Part shown: positions 26,093 through 35,680 of the stretch, piece after piece
Layout of the letters: each line of letters opens with the position of its first letter
How positions within the stretch are numbered: position 1 is the stretch's first letter
DNA from: Pseudomonas matsuisoli
Lineage (GTDB): Bacteria > Pseudomonadota > Gammaproteobacteria > Pseudomonadales > Pseudomonadaceae
DNA: 64,000 nucleotides
NCBI RefSeq assembly: GCF_014647635.1
Contig: NZ_BMPO01000001.1
Span: 682,001-746,000, forward strand
Direction: 5' to 3'
Notes under the pieces: model-generated
Databases searched by the model: none
Told to the model about the DNA's origin: nothing
What the model saw: the letters and a program-made list of their open reading frames with translations, nothing else
Translations under genes and position numbers: made by a program

Positions 26093-27033
26093 GTCGCAGT
26101 CCTCAAGCGGGGATTGATGAGGCGATACAGCACGTCAGCCAGGAGGTTGAGCAGGATGAAACCGATCGCCACGCAAAGCACCACGCCCTGCACGACCGCG
26201 TAGTCACGGTTGAAGACCGAGTCCACGATCATCTTGCCGAAGCCCGGGATGCTGAACACCTGTTCGGTCAGCACCGCACCGCCGAGCAACTCGCCGAACA
26301 GCAGCGTAGTCAGGGTGACGATGGGCATTAGCGCATTGCGAAAGGCGTGCTTAAGCACGACCACACGGGCATACAACCCCTTGGCTTTGGCGGTCCGCAC
26401 GTAGTCCGAGCGCAGCACTTCCAGCATCGCATTGCGGGTGTGCCGCATGAGCGTGCCGGCCAGCGCCGTGCCGAGCACGAACGCCGGCAGGAGCAGCGTG
26501 CGCAGCGCCTGCCAAGGGTCGTCCGTGAACGATACGTACCCCGAGGCCGGCAGCCATTGCAGCTTCACCGAGAAGATCAGGATCAACGTGATACCGAGCC
26601 AGAAATTGGGAATCGAGATGCCCGACAGCGCGGCAACACTGGTGGCGTAGTCCACCGCCGTCCCCTTGCGCACGGCAGCGATGATCCCGGCCGGTACGCC
26701 CATCACGAGCGCAATGCACATTGCCAGCAGGGAAAGCTGGAACGTTACGGGTAGCTTGGAGCCGATCAACTCGGTCACCGGCTGCTCGGTGCGCAGCGAC
26801 ATGCCCAGATCCCCGGTCAGGGCATTGCCGACCCAGTTCAGGTATTGCGTCGGCAATGGATCGTCCAGTCGGTACTTCGCCCGCAGGTACTCCAGTACCG
26901 CCGGATCACGCTCCTCGCCGGCCATGGCGAGCACGGGGTCGCCCGGTAGCAGCTTCTGCAAGGTAAAGACGAACAGCGACACCAGGATCAGCGTCGGTAT
27001 CGCGCCGATCAGTCGGCTTAAGATGAATCGCAT
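26089..27033 (-). CDS. Peptide ABC transporter permease, DppB-type
   Basis: Inner-membrane permease of 314 residues with MRFILSRLIGAIPTLILVSLFVF at the start, the DppB hallmark LLPGDPVLAMAGEE, and the coupling loop RSDYVRTAKAKGLYARVVVLKHAFRNALMPIVTLT. Two adjacent ATGs occur; I take the inner one at 27033 because GGGAGG then lies seven bases away. Six hydrophobic segments. It is followed directly by the DppC-type partner. Confidence 0.92.
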   Translation of the reverse strand: MRFILSRLIGAIPTLILVSLFVFTLQKLLPGDPVLAMAGEERDPAVLEYLRAKYRLDDPLPTQYLNWVGNALTGDLGMSLRTEQPVTELIGSKLPVTFQLSLLAMCIALVMGVPAGIIAAVRKGTAVDYATSVAALSGISIPNFWLGITLILIFSVKLQWLPASGYVSFTDDPWQALRTLLLPAFVLGTALAGTLMRHTRNAMLEVLRSDYVRTAKAKGLYARVVVLKHAFRNALMPIVTLTTLLFGELLGGAVLTEQVFSIPGFGKMIVDSVFNRDYAVVQGVVLCVAIGFILLNLLADVLYRLINPRLRTAT

Positions 27034-27075
27034 CATGGGGCCTCCCAAGGCCCGCCGTAAGACGGGCCACCCTGC

Positions 27076-28581
27076 TTACTGGAGCCTGAGATCGTTCAGC
27101 CGGATCAGGCCGTCTGGATGCGGTACGAACCCCTGTAGCTTCGCGGTCATCGCGATGATGCGTGGGTCGAAGTAGAGGTAGATGAGGGGCAGCTCATCGG
27201 CAATGATTGCCATCGCCTCGCGATACAATTCCTTGCGCCGGGACTCGTCATTCACCGAACGTGCCTCGTTAAGGAGCTCATCCACCTTGGCGTTGCAGTA
27301 GCGGCCGTCGTTCTGCGTGCCCTTGCAGGTCACGAACTGGTGGATGTTGCCATCCGGATCTGGCCGGCCGGACCAGGGAAACAGGCTCGCCTGGTAGTTG
27401 CCGGCTTGCTGTTCGCTGAGCAGCGTCGCCATTTCGGTCGTTTGCAGACTCACCTGGAAGCCGCCCTCTGCTGCCATCGCCTGGACGATCTGCCCCACCT
27501 GCTGGCCAATGGGATTGTTCGCCACGGTGAGCTGCACGTTCAGCGGCGTCTTCACCCCAGCCTCGGCCAACAATGCCTGGCTACGTGCGGGGTCGCGCTC
27601 ATGCATGGTCAATGCGTCGTCGTGGTAGGGGCTGCTCATGGCGAAGGGTTGGTTCGTCGGCGCATAGAGACCTTCGAACACGACCTGATTGATGGCGTTG
27701 CGGTCCAGCGTCAACTCGAACGCCTGCCGTACACGCTTGTCCTGCCCGAGCGGATTCTTTGCCCGGTCGCCATGATTGGTGTTGATGTAGATCTGCGCGA
27801 ACCCGAGGCCCGGCGTGTTGAAGAGCTGCAGGCGGCTGTCGCTCTCCACACTTTTCACGTCGCTTGGCGCAGTACGCTCGATCACGTCCAGATCGCCTGA
27901 ACGCAGGTTCGCCAGGCGAACGGAGGTATCCGGAATAGGCAGGTAGATCACTTTGTCGAAGTGATAGGCGTCCTTGTTCCAGTAACCCTCGAACCGCGTG
28001 AGCACGATGCGATCCTGCTGGACCCGCTGCTCGAACGCGTAGGGCCCGGAGCAGATCGGCGTGTAGCTCCCCTCCGTGGCGAAGGCTTTGGGCGAAAGCA
28101 TCATGCCGGCGCGGTCCGACAACTGTGAGATCAGCGTGGCATCGGGCGCCTTGAGTTTGAGCGCCACGGTCATTGGATCGATGACCTCGACAGTGTCGAT
28201 CGAGGCCAACTCGCTCTTGCGCAACGATTCCGGCAGCGTGCGTGCGCGGTCGAGATTGGCTTTCACTGCTGCGGCGTCGAACGGCTCGCCATCGTGAAAG
28301 GTCACCCCGTCGCGTAGCGAGAGTGTCAGCGTCTTCTCGTCGTCGCTCCAGCTCCACTCGGTGGCCAGCCGTGGCTCGAAGGTCAATTTCGGAGTGACTT
28401 CGACCAGTTTGTCGCACAGGCCGGCGTACACGATGCGCCCGGCGTATGTCCGGGAACGGTGCGGATCGAGTACGTCCGGATCGTCTTGAAGGCCAATGCG
28501 CAATACGCTCTGGCTTTGGCCGAACGAGGGTGCCGCAAGCATGAGGAGCAGTGCTCCTGCGGTCATTCTGAAGATATTCAC
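27076..28581 (-). CDS. Peptide-type periplasmic substrate-binding protein (family 5)
   Basis: Periplasmic receptor of the importer, 501 residues, class 5 (DppA/OppA/NikA). It begins with a signal peptide (NIFRMTAGALLLMLAAPSFGQ). I place the start at the GTG at 28581, with GGGAGA upstream; longer in-frame openings would overlap the ATPase gene and hide the signal peptide. Family segments are RIGLQDDPDVLDPHRSRTYAGRIVYAGLCDKLVEVTP and WSWSDDEKTLTLSLRDGVTFHDGEPFDAAAVKANLDRA, and a C-terminal QFVTCKGTQNDGRYCNAKVDELLNEARSV. It contains four Cys in the mature part (CDK, CSG, CKG, CNA), more than usual for DppA; some may form disulfides. Confidence 0.9.
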   Translation of the reverse strand: MNIFRMTAGALLLMLAAPSFGQSQSVLRIGLQDDPDVLDPHRSRTYAGRIVYAGLCDKLVEVTPKLTFEPRLATEWSWSDDEKTLTLSLRDGVTFHDGEPFDAAAVKANLDRARTLPESLRKSELASIDTVEVIDPMTVALKLKAPDATLISQLSDRAGMMLSPKAFATEGSYTPICSGPYAFEQRVQQDRIVLTRFEGYWNKDAYHFDKVIYLPIPDTSVRLANLRSGDLDVIERTAPSDVKSVESDSRLQLFNTPGLGFAQIYINTNHGDRAKNPLGQDKRVRQAFELTLDRNAINQVVFEGLYAPTNQPFAMSSPYHDDALTMHERDPARSQALLAEAGVKTPLNVQLTVANNPIGQQVGQIVQAMAAEGGFQVSLQTTEMATLLSEQQAGNYQASLFPWSGRPDPDGNIHQFVTCKGTQNDGRYCNAKVDELLNEARSVNDESRRKELYREAMAIIADELPLIYLYFDPRIIAMTAKLQGFVPHPDGLIRLNDLRLQ

Positions 28582-28597
28582 GACGATTCTCCCAGGG

Positions 28598-29685
28598 CTA
28601 GTTCGAATGGCTGTTGAACAGATGCAGGCGCTTGCGCAAAGCGGGCATGGGCGCGGGCGCAAGCAAGCGGTCCCCGCCGGCGTTGGCGATTTCCTGCCAG
28701 AAATGGCAAGCCACGCGCCGGGCGCCGCCCACCTCCTCGAACGCGGGCGCGACCTCACGGCACAACGCGCGTGCATGCGGGCAGCGGGTGTGGAAGCGGC
28801 AACCAGACGGTGGTGCGGTCGGGCTCGGCATGTCGCCGCCGAGCAGTGTCCGAGGACGACGTTGTGAGGGATGGCTCACCGGCACGGCGGCCATCAACGC
28901 CTGCGTGTAGGGGTGCAGCGGCGCGTCGAACAGGTCATCCACCGGCGCCAGTTCGACGATTTCGCCGAGGTACATCACTGCGACGCGGTCGCTCATGTGG
29001 CGGATGACCGAAAGCCCGTGGGCGACGATGACCAGGGTCAGCTCGAAGCGCGTCTTCAGGTCTTCCAGCAGATTGACCACCTGAGCTTGTACCGAAACGT
29101 CCAGCGCCGAAACCGGCTCGTCACCGAGAATCAGTTTCGGCCCCGATGCCAGGGCTCTCGCGATCCCAATACGCTGGCGCTGACCGCCGGAGAACTCGTG
29201 GGGATAGCGTGACGCGAGTTCCGGCGCCAGGCCTACGGTTCTGAGCAGTTCGACGACCCGCTCCTGGCGCTCGCGCCGGTTTTGCTGGCCGTGCAACCAG
29301 ATCGGCTCGCCAACGATGGCCTCGACGCTCATGCGTGGGTTCAGCGACGAGAACGGATCCTGGAAGATGATCTGCAATTCGCGGCGAATCTGATTGAGCC
29401 GCGCTGGCGGCAGGTTGCCGAGGTTGCGCCCTTCGTAAAACACATCGCCGGCGGTTGGCGACAACAGGTTCACCAACAGACGTCCGAGAGTCGACTTGCC
29501 GGAGCCGGACTCGCCGACCAGCGCCAAGGTCTCACCGCGGCGCACGCTCAGCGATACGTCGTTCACCGCCTGTACCGTCGGGCTGCTGCGACCGATCAGG
29601 CGACGCGTGCCGCCGAAATGCTTGCGAAGACCGATCCCCTCGAGAATCGGCACCTCGCGAGCCAGGGTAATGGAAGGGTCGCGGC

Positions 29686-29689
<4 letters not shown>
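28598..29689 (-). CDS. Peptide ABC transporter ATPase, DppF-type
   Basis: Second ATPase of the importer, 363 residues. It has Walker A GESGSGKST, Q-loop IIFQDPFSSLNPRMSVEAIVGEP, signature FSGGQRQRIGIARALA, Walker B LILGDEPVSALDVSVQ, and the C-terminal oligopeptide-binding extension with the CRFHTRCPHARALC cysteine cluster typical of DppD/F (a likely iron-sulfur site in relatives). Its ATG overlaps the stop of the DppD-type gene by four bases. The binding-protein gene starts 16 bases after its stop. Confidence 0.92.
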
Positions 29690-30668
<979 letters not shown>

Positions 30669-30672
<4 letters not shown>

Positions 30673-31406
30673 AGGCCGCTATCCACCTCGGTATTGATGA
30701 CGTTCTGCAGCGCGCGTTGTAGCGCCCGCAGGTGCCCGCGCATGGCTTCGGCGGCCCGGGCGGGGTCGCGTTGCTCGATGGCGCCGATGATGTCGTCGTG
30801 GTCATCGCCGTAGCCGTCCAGACGGTCTTGATTGCGGGCGCGCTGGCGTAGATCGCGCCAACCTGGGTCCCGGCGAATGGCGTCGAGGACTTCGAAGATA
30901 TCCAGTAGCAGTCGGTTACCGGCCGCCTCCGCGATGCAGCGATGCAGCGCGCCGTCCCACAGCTCGAGGCTTTCGGCATCGGTCGGCTCGGTGTCCTGCT
31001 GTCGGGCGGTGCGTTCCACCATCCGGCGCAGCATCGCGATCTGCTCACGGCTGGCCCGCACGGCGGCCAAGGCCGCGAGTGACGGCTCGAGGTGCAAACG
31101 CGCTTCCATCACTTCGGCATAGTTGGTGCGATTGGCGAGGCGGGAAACATTCAACGCGGCACTGGGCGGTGTAGGGCCGACGAAGGTGCCCTTACCCTGC
31201 CTGCGCCAGACCTGCCCTTCGGCTTCAAGCACAGCCAGCGCCCGGCGTACGGAACGTCGGCTAACGCCGAAATCGGTGGCAAGGTCACGTTCTGGAGGTA
31301 GGGGTCGCTGCGGGAACGAGGCCTGCTGCACCACCAACTGGCGCAAAGCATCCAATGCCACTTGCGACGAATCGCCTGCCGGCGAGTCGGCTTCGAACCT
31401 TTGCAT
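30669..31406 (-). CDS. GntR/FCD-family transcription regulator heading the peptide operon
   Basis: Regulator of 245 residues. The N-terminal winged helix (about residues 15-75) has LPPERDLATDFGVSRRSVRRALAVLEAEGQVWRRQGKGTFVG; the C-terminal FCD ligand domain carries the metal-ligand pattern with LWDGALHRCIAEAAGN and later DDHDDIIGAIEQRDPARAAEAMRGHL. I start it at 31406, with AGGAG seven bases upstream, not at upstream frame openings. As first gene of the seven-gene unit, it probably represses its own operon until the peptide or a breakdown product binds; this is inference from FCD proteins generally. Confidence 0.88.
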
Positions 31407-31503
31407 CGCGGTACTCCTGAAGCGCCCCCTACAGACGCGCATTCACGCGATAGCAGGGACTGTTCTTGGTGGAAGTAGCGATAGCAATGGTGATGCCAAT
31501 TGG

Positions 31504-31637
31504 GATTGGTTCACCTTATTCGCCTAACAAGCGAAGCAGCGAATTGGTTGACGTGCATGATTGAAAGGAAGAATTTCGCGCAGTCGCACGTTGCTCGTTC
31601 GGCGATACCGGGCAATGGTTCACCGTTGGCCGAACCA
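31504..31637. promoter_or_regulatory. Repeated TTGGTT motifs upstream of the FCD-peptide operon
   Basis: TGGTTCACC occurs at 31507-31515 and again at 31616-31624. The second copy is the left arm of TGGTTC-N10-GAACCA (31616-31637). A third ATTGGTTG lies near 31543. These lie 100-230 bases before the regulator start on the noncoding side of its promoter and are candidates for FCD binding. The rest of the 348-base gap shows only the terminator below. Confidence 0.4.
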
Positions 31638-31704
31638 ATTTCTTTCAGGTTTCACATACCGTGCGATCGAAGTGCGTCATCGCACGATGATAGTGCGCGC
31701 CCGC

Positions 31705-31734
31705 CACAAAAAAGCCGGCTACTAAGGCCGGCTT
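31705..31734 (-). terminator. Rho-independent terminator after the DUF3100 gene
   Basis: On the minus strand, stem AAGCCGG / CCGGCTT is followed by TTTTTTGTGG, 21 bases after the stop of the DUF3100 gene. Confidence 0.8.
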
Positions 31735-31754
31735 GGGACTCGGTCAAACACGCA

Positions 31755-33080
31755 TCAATGGAACAGCTCGGCGATGAACACCGCGCCGATGAAGGTGCCG
31801 AAGCCTGCAGTCAGGGACACCAGCACGATACGCCATCCAAGACGGCGGAACGCAGGAATGTCCTTGGCAATGGAAAGACCCGCAAACGCCAGCATCGGGG
31901 TGATCACCGCCATGATGCCGACGGCGTTGGCCGCTTCGGTGATTTGCGGTGAGAGCGGGCACCAGGGCGAGGTCATGTACATGGCCACCAACGATACCCA
32001 ACACACGGCCGGCACTTTGCGGCGGAACAGCTGGCACAGCAGCTCACCAATAAAGGCAGAAGCGATCATCACGGCGACGCCAAGGAAGGCCGCCGGTGAC
32101 AGCACGTTCGCGGCGACGTAGTTAGCCAGCAGGGCCAACGCACCGGCAGCGAACCAGGCACTGAAACGGCCGCCCCAGCCCAGCTCCACCGGCTCGTCCA
32201 CGACGTCTTCGGTGACGGCGCTGCTGGCGTTGGATGCCTTCGTCGTGCGACCGATCAGCGGCTCCAGCACTCGATAGCCCCAAATGGCGAGCGGCAGCGA
32301 AATGAACAGCGTGAAGTAGGTGCCAAGCGTGGTGGTGATGAGGTTCGCGGCGGCGGCGAGCGCCATCACTTCCTTGGCCACTTCCGGCGTCTGCTGCGCT
32401 GCGACAGCGCCCGCTGCGGCCGCCATGATGCTGCCCGAGCCGATACCCGCGCCCATCGCCAGTGAATACGGATGGAAGATGTTCAAGCTGGCGATGAAGC
32501 CCGCGACCACGGCCATGAACACCGCGCCGATCAGCGTGCCGGTCAAGTACTCCGCCAGCACGCCACGGCCTTCCGGGGAATCCATGCCGAAGCGCTCACC
32601 AATGATCGCAAGGCTGGGCTCGCGTCCGACGGAGAACGTGGCGCCGACGGCTTCACGCTTAATACCCAAGAGCAGCGCGACGGGAAGACCCAACATGATG
32701 GTGCCGACGAAGTGCCCCAGTTCCTGAAAGGCCAACGCCCAACCGGCGGCGACCACGGTAGGTAGCGAGCCGCCGACTACCAGGCCGAGTTTGGCGATAA
32801 ATACCAGCAGCGCGTATTGCAGGATGGTGGCCGAACGGACTTGTGCGGCGCGACTGACCGCCAGCGGCGCTGGCATACGCTTGTAGGCGAGACCGATACC
32901 CGCGCCCAACAACAGCGCCCATATCATGGGTAGCAAGACCACCTTGCCAGGTCCGAGCGGAATGCTGATGGAGCCGATGAGCTCCGCGATCAGCAGCACG
33001 ACCGCTGCCCAGAAATAAAGCTTCACGGTGTCGCTAACGGCACTGTCCTGGCCCATGGCCAATGTTGGATGCGCGCTCAT
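31755..33080 (-). CDS. DUF3100 multi-spanning membrane protein, putative transporter
   Basis: Integral membrane protein of 441 residues with about twelve hydrophobic segments. I recognise it as DUF3100, a family often found beside M20 amidohydrolases and thought to transport small acids or amides; no member's substrate is known to me. Features: SISIPLGPGKVVLLPMIWALLLG at the start, FSVGREPSLAIIGERFGMDSPEGRG near residue 160, and a polar loop (NASSAVTEDVVDEPVELG) at mid-length. The start at 33080 has GGGGGAAG right upstream. It is divergent from the LysR gene and separated from it by a 307-base control region holding a LysR-type box. Confidence 0.83.
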   Translation of the reverse strand: MSAHPTLAMGQDSAVSDTVKLYFWAAVVLLIAELIGSISIPLGPGKVVLLPMIWALLLGAGIGLAYKRMPAPLAVSRAAQVRSATILQYALLVFIAKLGLVVGGSLPTVVAAGWALAFQELGHFVGTIMLGLPVALLLGIKREAVGATFSVGREPSLAIIGERFGMDSPEGRGVLAEYLTGTLIGAVFMAVVAGFIASLNIFHPYSLAMGAGIGSGSIMAAAAGAVAAQQTPEVAKEVMALAAAANLITTTLGTYFTLFISLPLAIWGYRVLEPLIGRTTKASNASSAVTEDVVDEPVELGWGGRFSAWFAAGALALLANYVAANVLSPAAFLGVAVMIASAFIGELLCQLFRRKVPAVCWVSLVAMYMTSPWCPLSPQITEAANAVGIMAVITPMLAFAGLSIAKDIPAFRRLGWRIVLVSLTAGFGTFIGAVFIAELFH

Positions 33081-33327
33081 TCTTCCCCCTGCGGCCCGTA
33101 GCATGGGCTCGGTTTAGTTATATCGGCAGTTCGCGAGTCAGTGCTCGCTGGGCAGAATCAAAGCTCCCGCCTGTTGGCGTGATGCGTGCCATTCAGCCCC
33201 GCCTCTAAGGGCGAATCGCTTAACGAGTGGCACAGCAGGAGAGCAAACCCAGCGACCTTTGGTGTGAGGTAGGACGTGGCGCCGTGGCTGATCAGGCCGG
33301 AGTATGGACAGCGCCTTCGTGTCTCTC

Positions 33328-33375
33328 CAATAATCGATCCGGCATTTTCTGTTGCGTTAAACAGAACACTGATCG
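33328..33375. promoter_or_regulatory. LysR-type box, first copy of a shared 48-bp element
   Basis: Contains GTT-N11-AAC (33351-33367), the classical T-N11-A pattern, inside a 48-base stretch starting CAATAA and ending CTGATCG. The same stretch without gaps recurs at 38180-38227 with 35 of 48 bases equal. It ends 12 bases before the LysR start, fitting autoregulation and control of the divergent DUF3100 gene. Confidence 0.68.
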
Positions 33376-33387
33376 AGGGTTGCAGGT

Positions 33388-34296
33388 ATGCGCGCTATCC
33401 ATGAACAACGTCTTCACTACTTCGTCGAAGCGGTCCGCCTGGGCAGCGTACGCGCCGCTGCGGATGCCTTGGATATCGCGCCATCCGCGGTCAGTCGCCA
33501 GATCGCCCAGGTCGAAGCCGAGCTCGGAGTCGATCTGATCGAGCGGCATCGCCGTGGCGTTACCCCCACCGAGGAAGGCCGACTGGTGCTGGAATACTTT
33601 CGCCTGCGCCAGACCCAGCTCGATGGACTGCTGGATGCCATCTCAGACCTGCAGGGGCTGCGGACAGGGACCGTCACTCTGGCGATCGGCGAAGGATTCA
33701 TCGATGACCTGTCACTGACGCTGGGCGATTTTTCCGCGCGGCATCCGGAGATCGAGCTGCGGGTCAACGTGGTCGGCACCAACGAAGTGATCCGCGAGGT
33801 CACCGAAGACGAAGCGCACATCGGCCTGGTGTTCAACCCGCCGAAACATCCCAGCCTGCGAACGCATGTCAGCCGCCCACAGCCTCTATACGCGCTGGTC
33901 GCGCCAGATCATCCGCTGTCCCAGACGCCCGATACGCAAATCACGCTGCAGGCATTGAGTGAGCACCGCCTCGCCCTTCCGGACATTTCCTACGGTATTC
34001 GCCAGATGGTCGAGGCTGTGGTGCACCGTTCTGGGGTGCGGCTCCAGCCCACGCTGACATGCAACACCTTCACTGTCAGCAAGCGCTATGCCCAACAGGG
34101 CGGCGTCACGCTATTACCGGCCTTTGCCGCAGCCCATGAAATTCAAAGCGGCACGTTGAAAGCCATACCGTTGGCGGACAAGGGGTTCGCCGGCCCGCAC
34201 GCCGAGCTGATCACGCGCCTGGGAAGACGCCTCAGCCGCGCGGCGGATGAATTGTTGACGAACATGACCCAGCGAATGACGGCGTTTCGGGGATAA
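33388..34296 (+). CDS. LysR-family transcription regulator
   Basis: A 302-residue LysR-type regulator. The N-terminal helix-turn-helix is LHYFVEAVRLGSVRAAADALDIAPSAVSRQIAQVEAELGVDLIERHRRGVTPTEEG. An effector domain follows from about residue 90 (GTVTLAIGEGFIDDL, then VGTNEVIREVTEDEAHIGLVF). It lies between a divergent DUF3100 transporter gene and the end of a convergent M20-aldehyde dehydrogenase operon. The two copies of its probable binding element stand before the DUF3100/LysR pair and before that operon, so it likely controls all of them. Confidence 0.9.
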   Translation: MRAIHEQRLHYFVEAVRLGSVRAAADALDIAPSAVSRQIAQVEAELGVDLIERHRRGVTPTEEGRLVLEYFRLRQTQLDGLLDAISDLQGLRTGTVTLAIGEGFIDDLSLTLGDFSARHPEIELRVNVVGTNEVIREVTEDEAHIGLVFNPPKHPSLRTHVSRPQPLYALVAPDHPLSQTPDTQITLQALSEHRLALPDISYGIRQMVEAVVHRSGVRLQPTLTCNTFTVSKRYAQQGGVTLLPAFAAAHEIQSGTLKAIPLADKGFAGPHAELITRLGRRLSRAADELLTNMTQRMTAFRG

Positions 34297-34406
34297 GGAG
34301 GCGCTTTGGCAAAGGCGTCATCCTTCAACATCGCGGGCGGCTAAAGAGGATCATCACCCGCCCCCCCTACAGTCATGAGCGATGTGCATCGGCATCCCTG
34401 CTCGCT

Positions 34407-34499
34407 GTAGGGGCGGCTTCAGCCGCGAAATCGCATCGCGGGCATGGCCCGCTCCCACAGGATGATTCTCCTATCGTGGGAGCGGGCCATGCCCGTGAT
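34407..34499. repeat. Cluster of three REPs, GTGGGAGCGGGCCATGCCC family
   Basis: GTAGGGGCGGCTTCAGCCGC at the left, then ATCGCGGGCATGGCCCGCTC and CCAC, then GTGGGAGCGGGCCATGCCCG and TGAT. The last two form an inverted pair. It separates the converging LysR and M20 genes. Confidence 0.8.
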
Positions 34500-34520
34500 T
34501 GACCTTCGAAGGCGCCACAA

Positions 34521-35678
34521 TTACCGAACCGACAACTCCTGCCGTACCAGCTCAGCCCATAACCGCACGCCAGGCTCGATGACCGCATCATTGAAGTCAT
34601 AGAACGGGTTGTGCAGCGGCGCCGAAGGCTGCTCGCCATCCACGCCTAGCCATAGGTACGCACCAGGCCGAGCCTGCAGCATGAAGGCGAAATCTTCGGA
34701 CGCCATCGAGGGTGGAATGCTGCCGATGGTCTGCGCCTCACCGAAGACCGATACGGCCGCCTGTAGCGCGCGCGCAGCCTGTTCAGGATGGTTCTGCGTC
34801 ACCGGATAACCCTGCGTGTAATCCAGCTGCGCCTTCACGCCCTGTCCGGCCGATGCATGTGCCACGATCTCGCCCATCAACGACTCGACCTGCGCCCGCA
34901 CCGCACCATCCAGGCAACGCACGGTGCCTTTCAGGCGAGCGACTTCGGGGATCACGTTGATCGCCTCGCCCGCCTCGACCATGGTCACGCTAACCACGGC
35001 AGACGCCAGCGGCGAGATCCGCCGCGCGACGATGGTTTGCAGCTGCAGGATCAGGTCCGCCGCGGCGACGATCGGATCGAGCCCGCGATCTGGCATGGCC
35101 GCGTGGCAGCCCTTACCGGTCAGGGTGATCTCGAAGGTATCCAACGAAGCCATCATCGCGCCCGGATTGACCGCGACTTTTCCGGCAGGCAATCCCGGCC
35201 AGTTATGCAGGCCGTAGATGGCCTGCATGGGAAAGCGCTCGAACAGGCCATCGTCGATCATCTTCTGCGCGCCACCGAGGTTTTCCTCGGCGGGCTGGAA
35301 GACGAAGTAGACCGTCCCGATAAAATCCCGGTTTTCGCTCAGGTAGCGTGCGGTCGCCAACAAGATCGCCGTATGCCCGTCGTGGCCGCAGGCGTGCATG
35401 CAACCTTTTGCCGTCGAACGATGGTCGCTCTCGCCCAGCTCCTGAATCGGTAGCGCATCCATATCCGCACGCAGGCCAATGGACGGGCCATCGCCCGTGC
35501 GCAGAACGCCCACCACCCCGGTACCGCCCAAGCCACGATGGACCTCGAGCCCAAAGCCTTCCAGCAACTGTGCGACGCGCGCGGAGGTCTGGTGCTCGAC
35601 GAAGCCCAGTTCAGGATTCGCGTGGAACTCACGACGCCACATTCGGGCGTCGTTCAACAGCGATTCGGAAATACCCAT
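34521..35678 (-). CDS. M20 family amidohydrolase (hippurate hydrolase-like)
   Basis: Metal-dependent amidohydrolase of the M20D branch, 385 residues, which removes an acyl group from an amino-acid-like amine. Metal ligands are visible: Cys97 and His99 in KGCMHACGHDGHTA, acidic pair Glu131-Glu132 in FVFQPAEENLGGA, and later GLHNWPGLP and PPSMASEDFAF. The dimerisation lid with GKGCHAAMPDRGLDP is present. No signal peptide. The start at 35678 (GGAG upstream) lies two bases after the aldehyde dehydrogenase stop, so they are one operon. The substrate is unknown; context suggests release of an amine or amino alcohol whose aldehyde is oxidised by the neighbours. Confidence 0.88.
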   Translation of the reverse strand: MGISESLLNDARMWRREFHANPELGFVEHQTSARVAQLLEGFGLEVHRGLGGTGVVGVLRTGDGPSIGLRADMDALPIQELGESDHRSTAKGCMHACGHDGHTAILLATARYLSENRDFIGTVYFVFQPAEENLGGAQKMIDDGLFERFPMQAIYGLHNWPGLPAGKVAVNPGAMMASLDTFEITLTGKGCHAAMPDRGLDPIVAAADLILQLQTIVARRISPLASAVVSVTMVEAGEAINVIPEVARLKGTVRCLDGAVRAQVESLMGEIVAHASAGQGVKAQLDYTQGYPVTQNHPEQAARALQAAVSVFGEAQTIGSIPPSMASEDFAFMLQARPGAYLWLGVDGEQPSAPLHNPFYDFNDAVIEPGVRLWAELVRQELSVR

Positions 35679-35680
35679 GT

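Noticed and set aside
33336-33358. GG...GC sigma-54-like pattern within the LysR element (also in the second copy)
   Set aside because: The spacing is 11, not 10, and the bases are better explained as part of the shared LysR box element.
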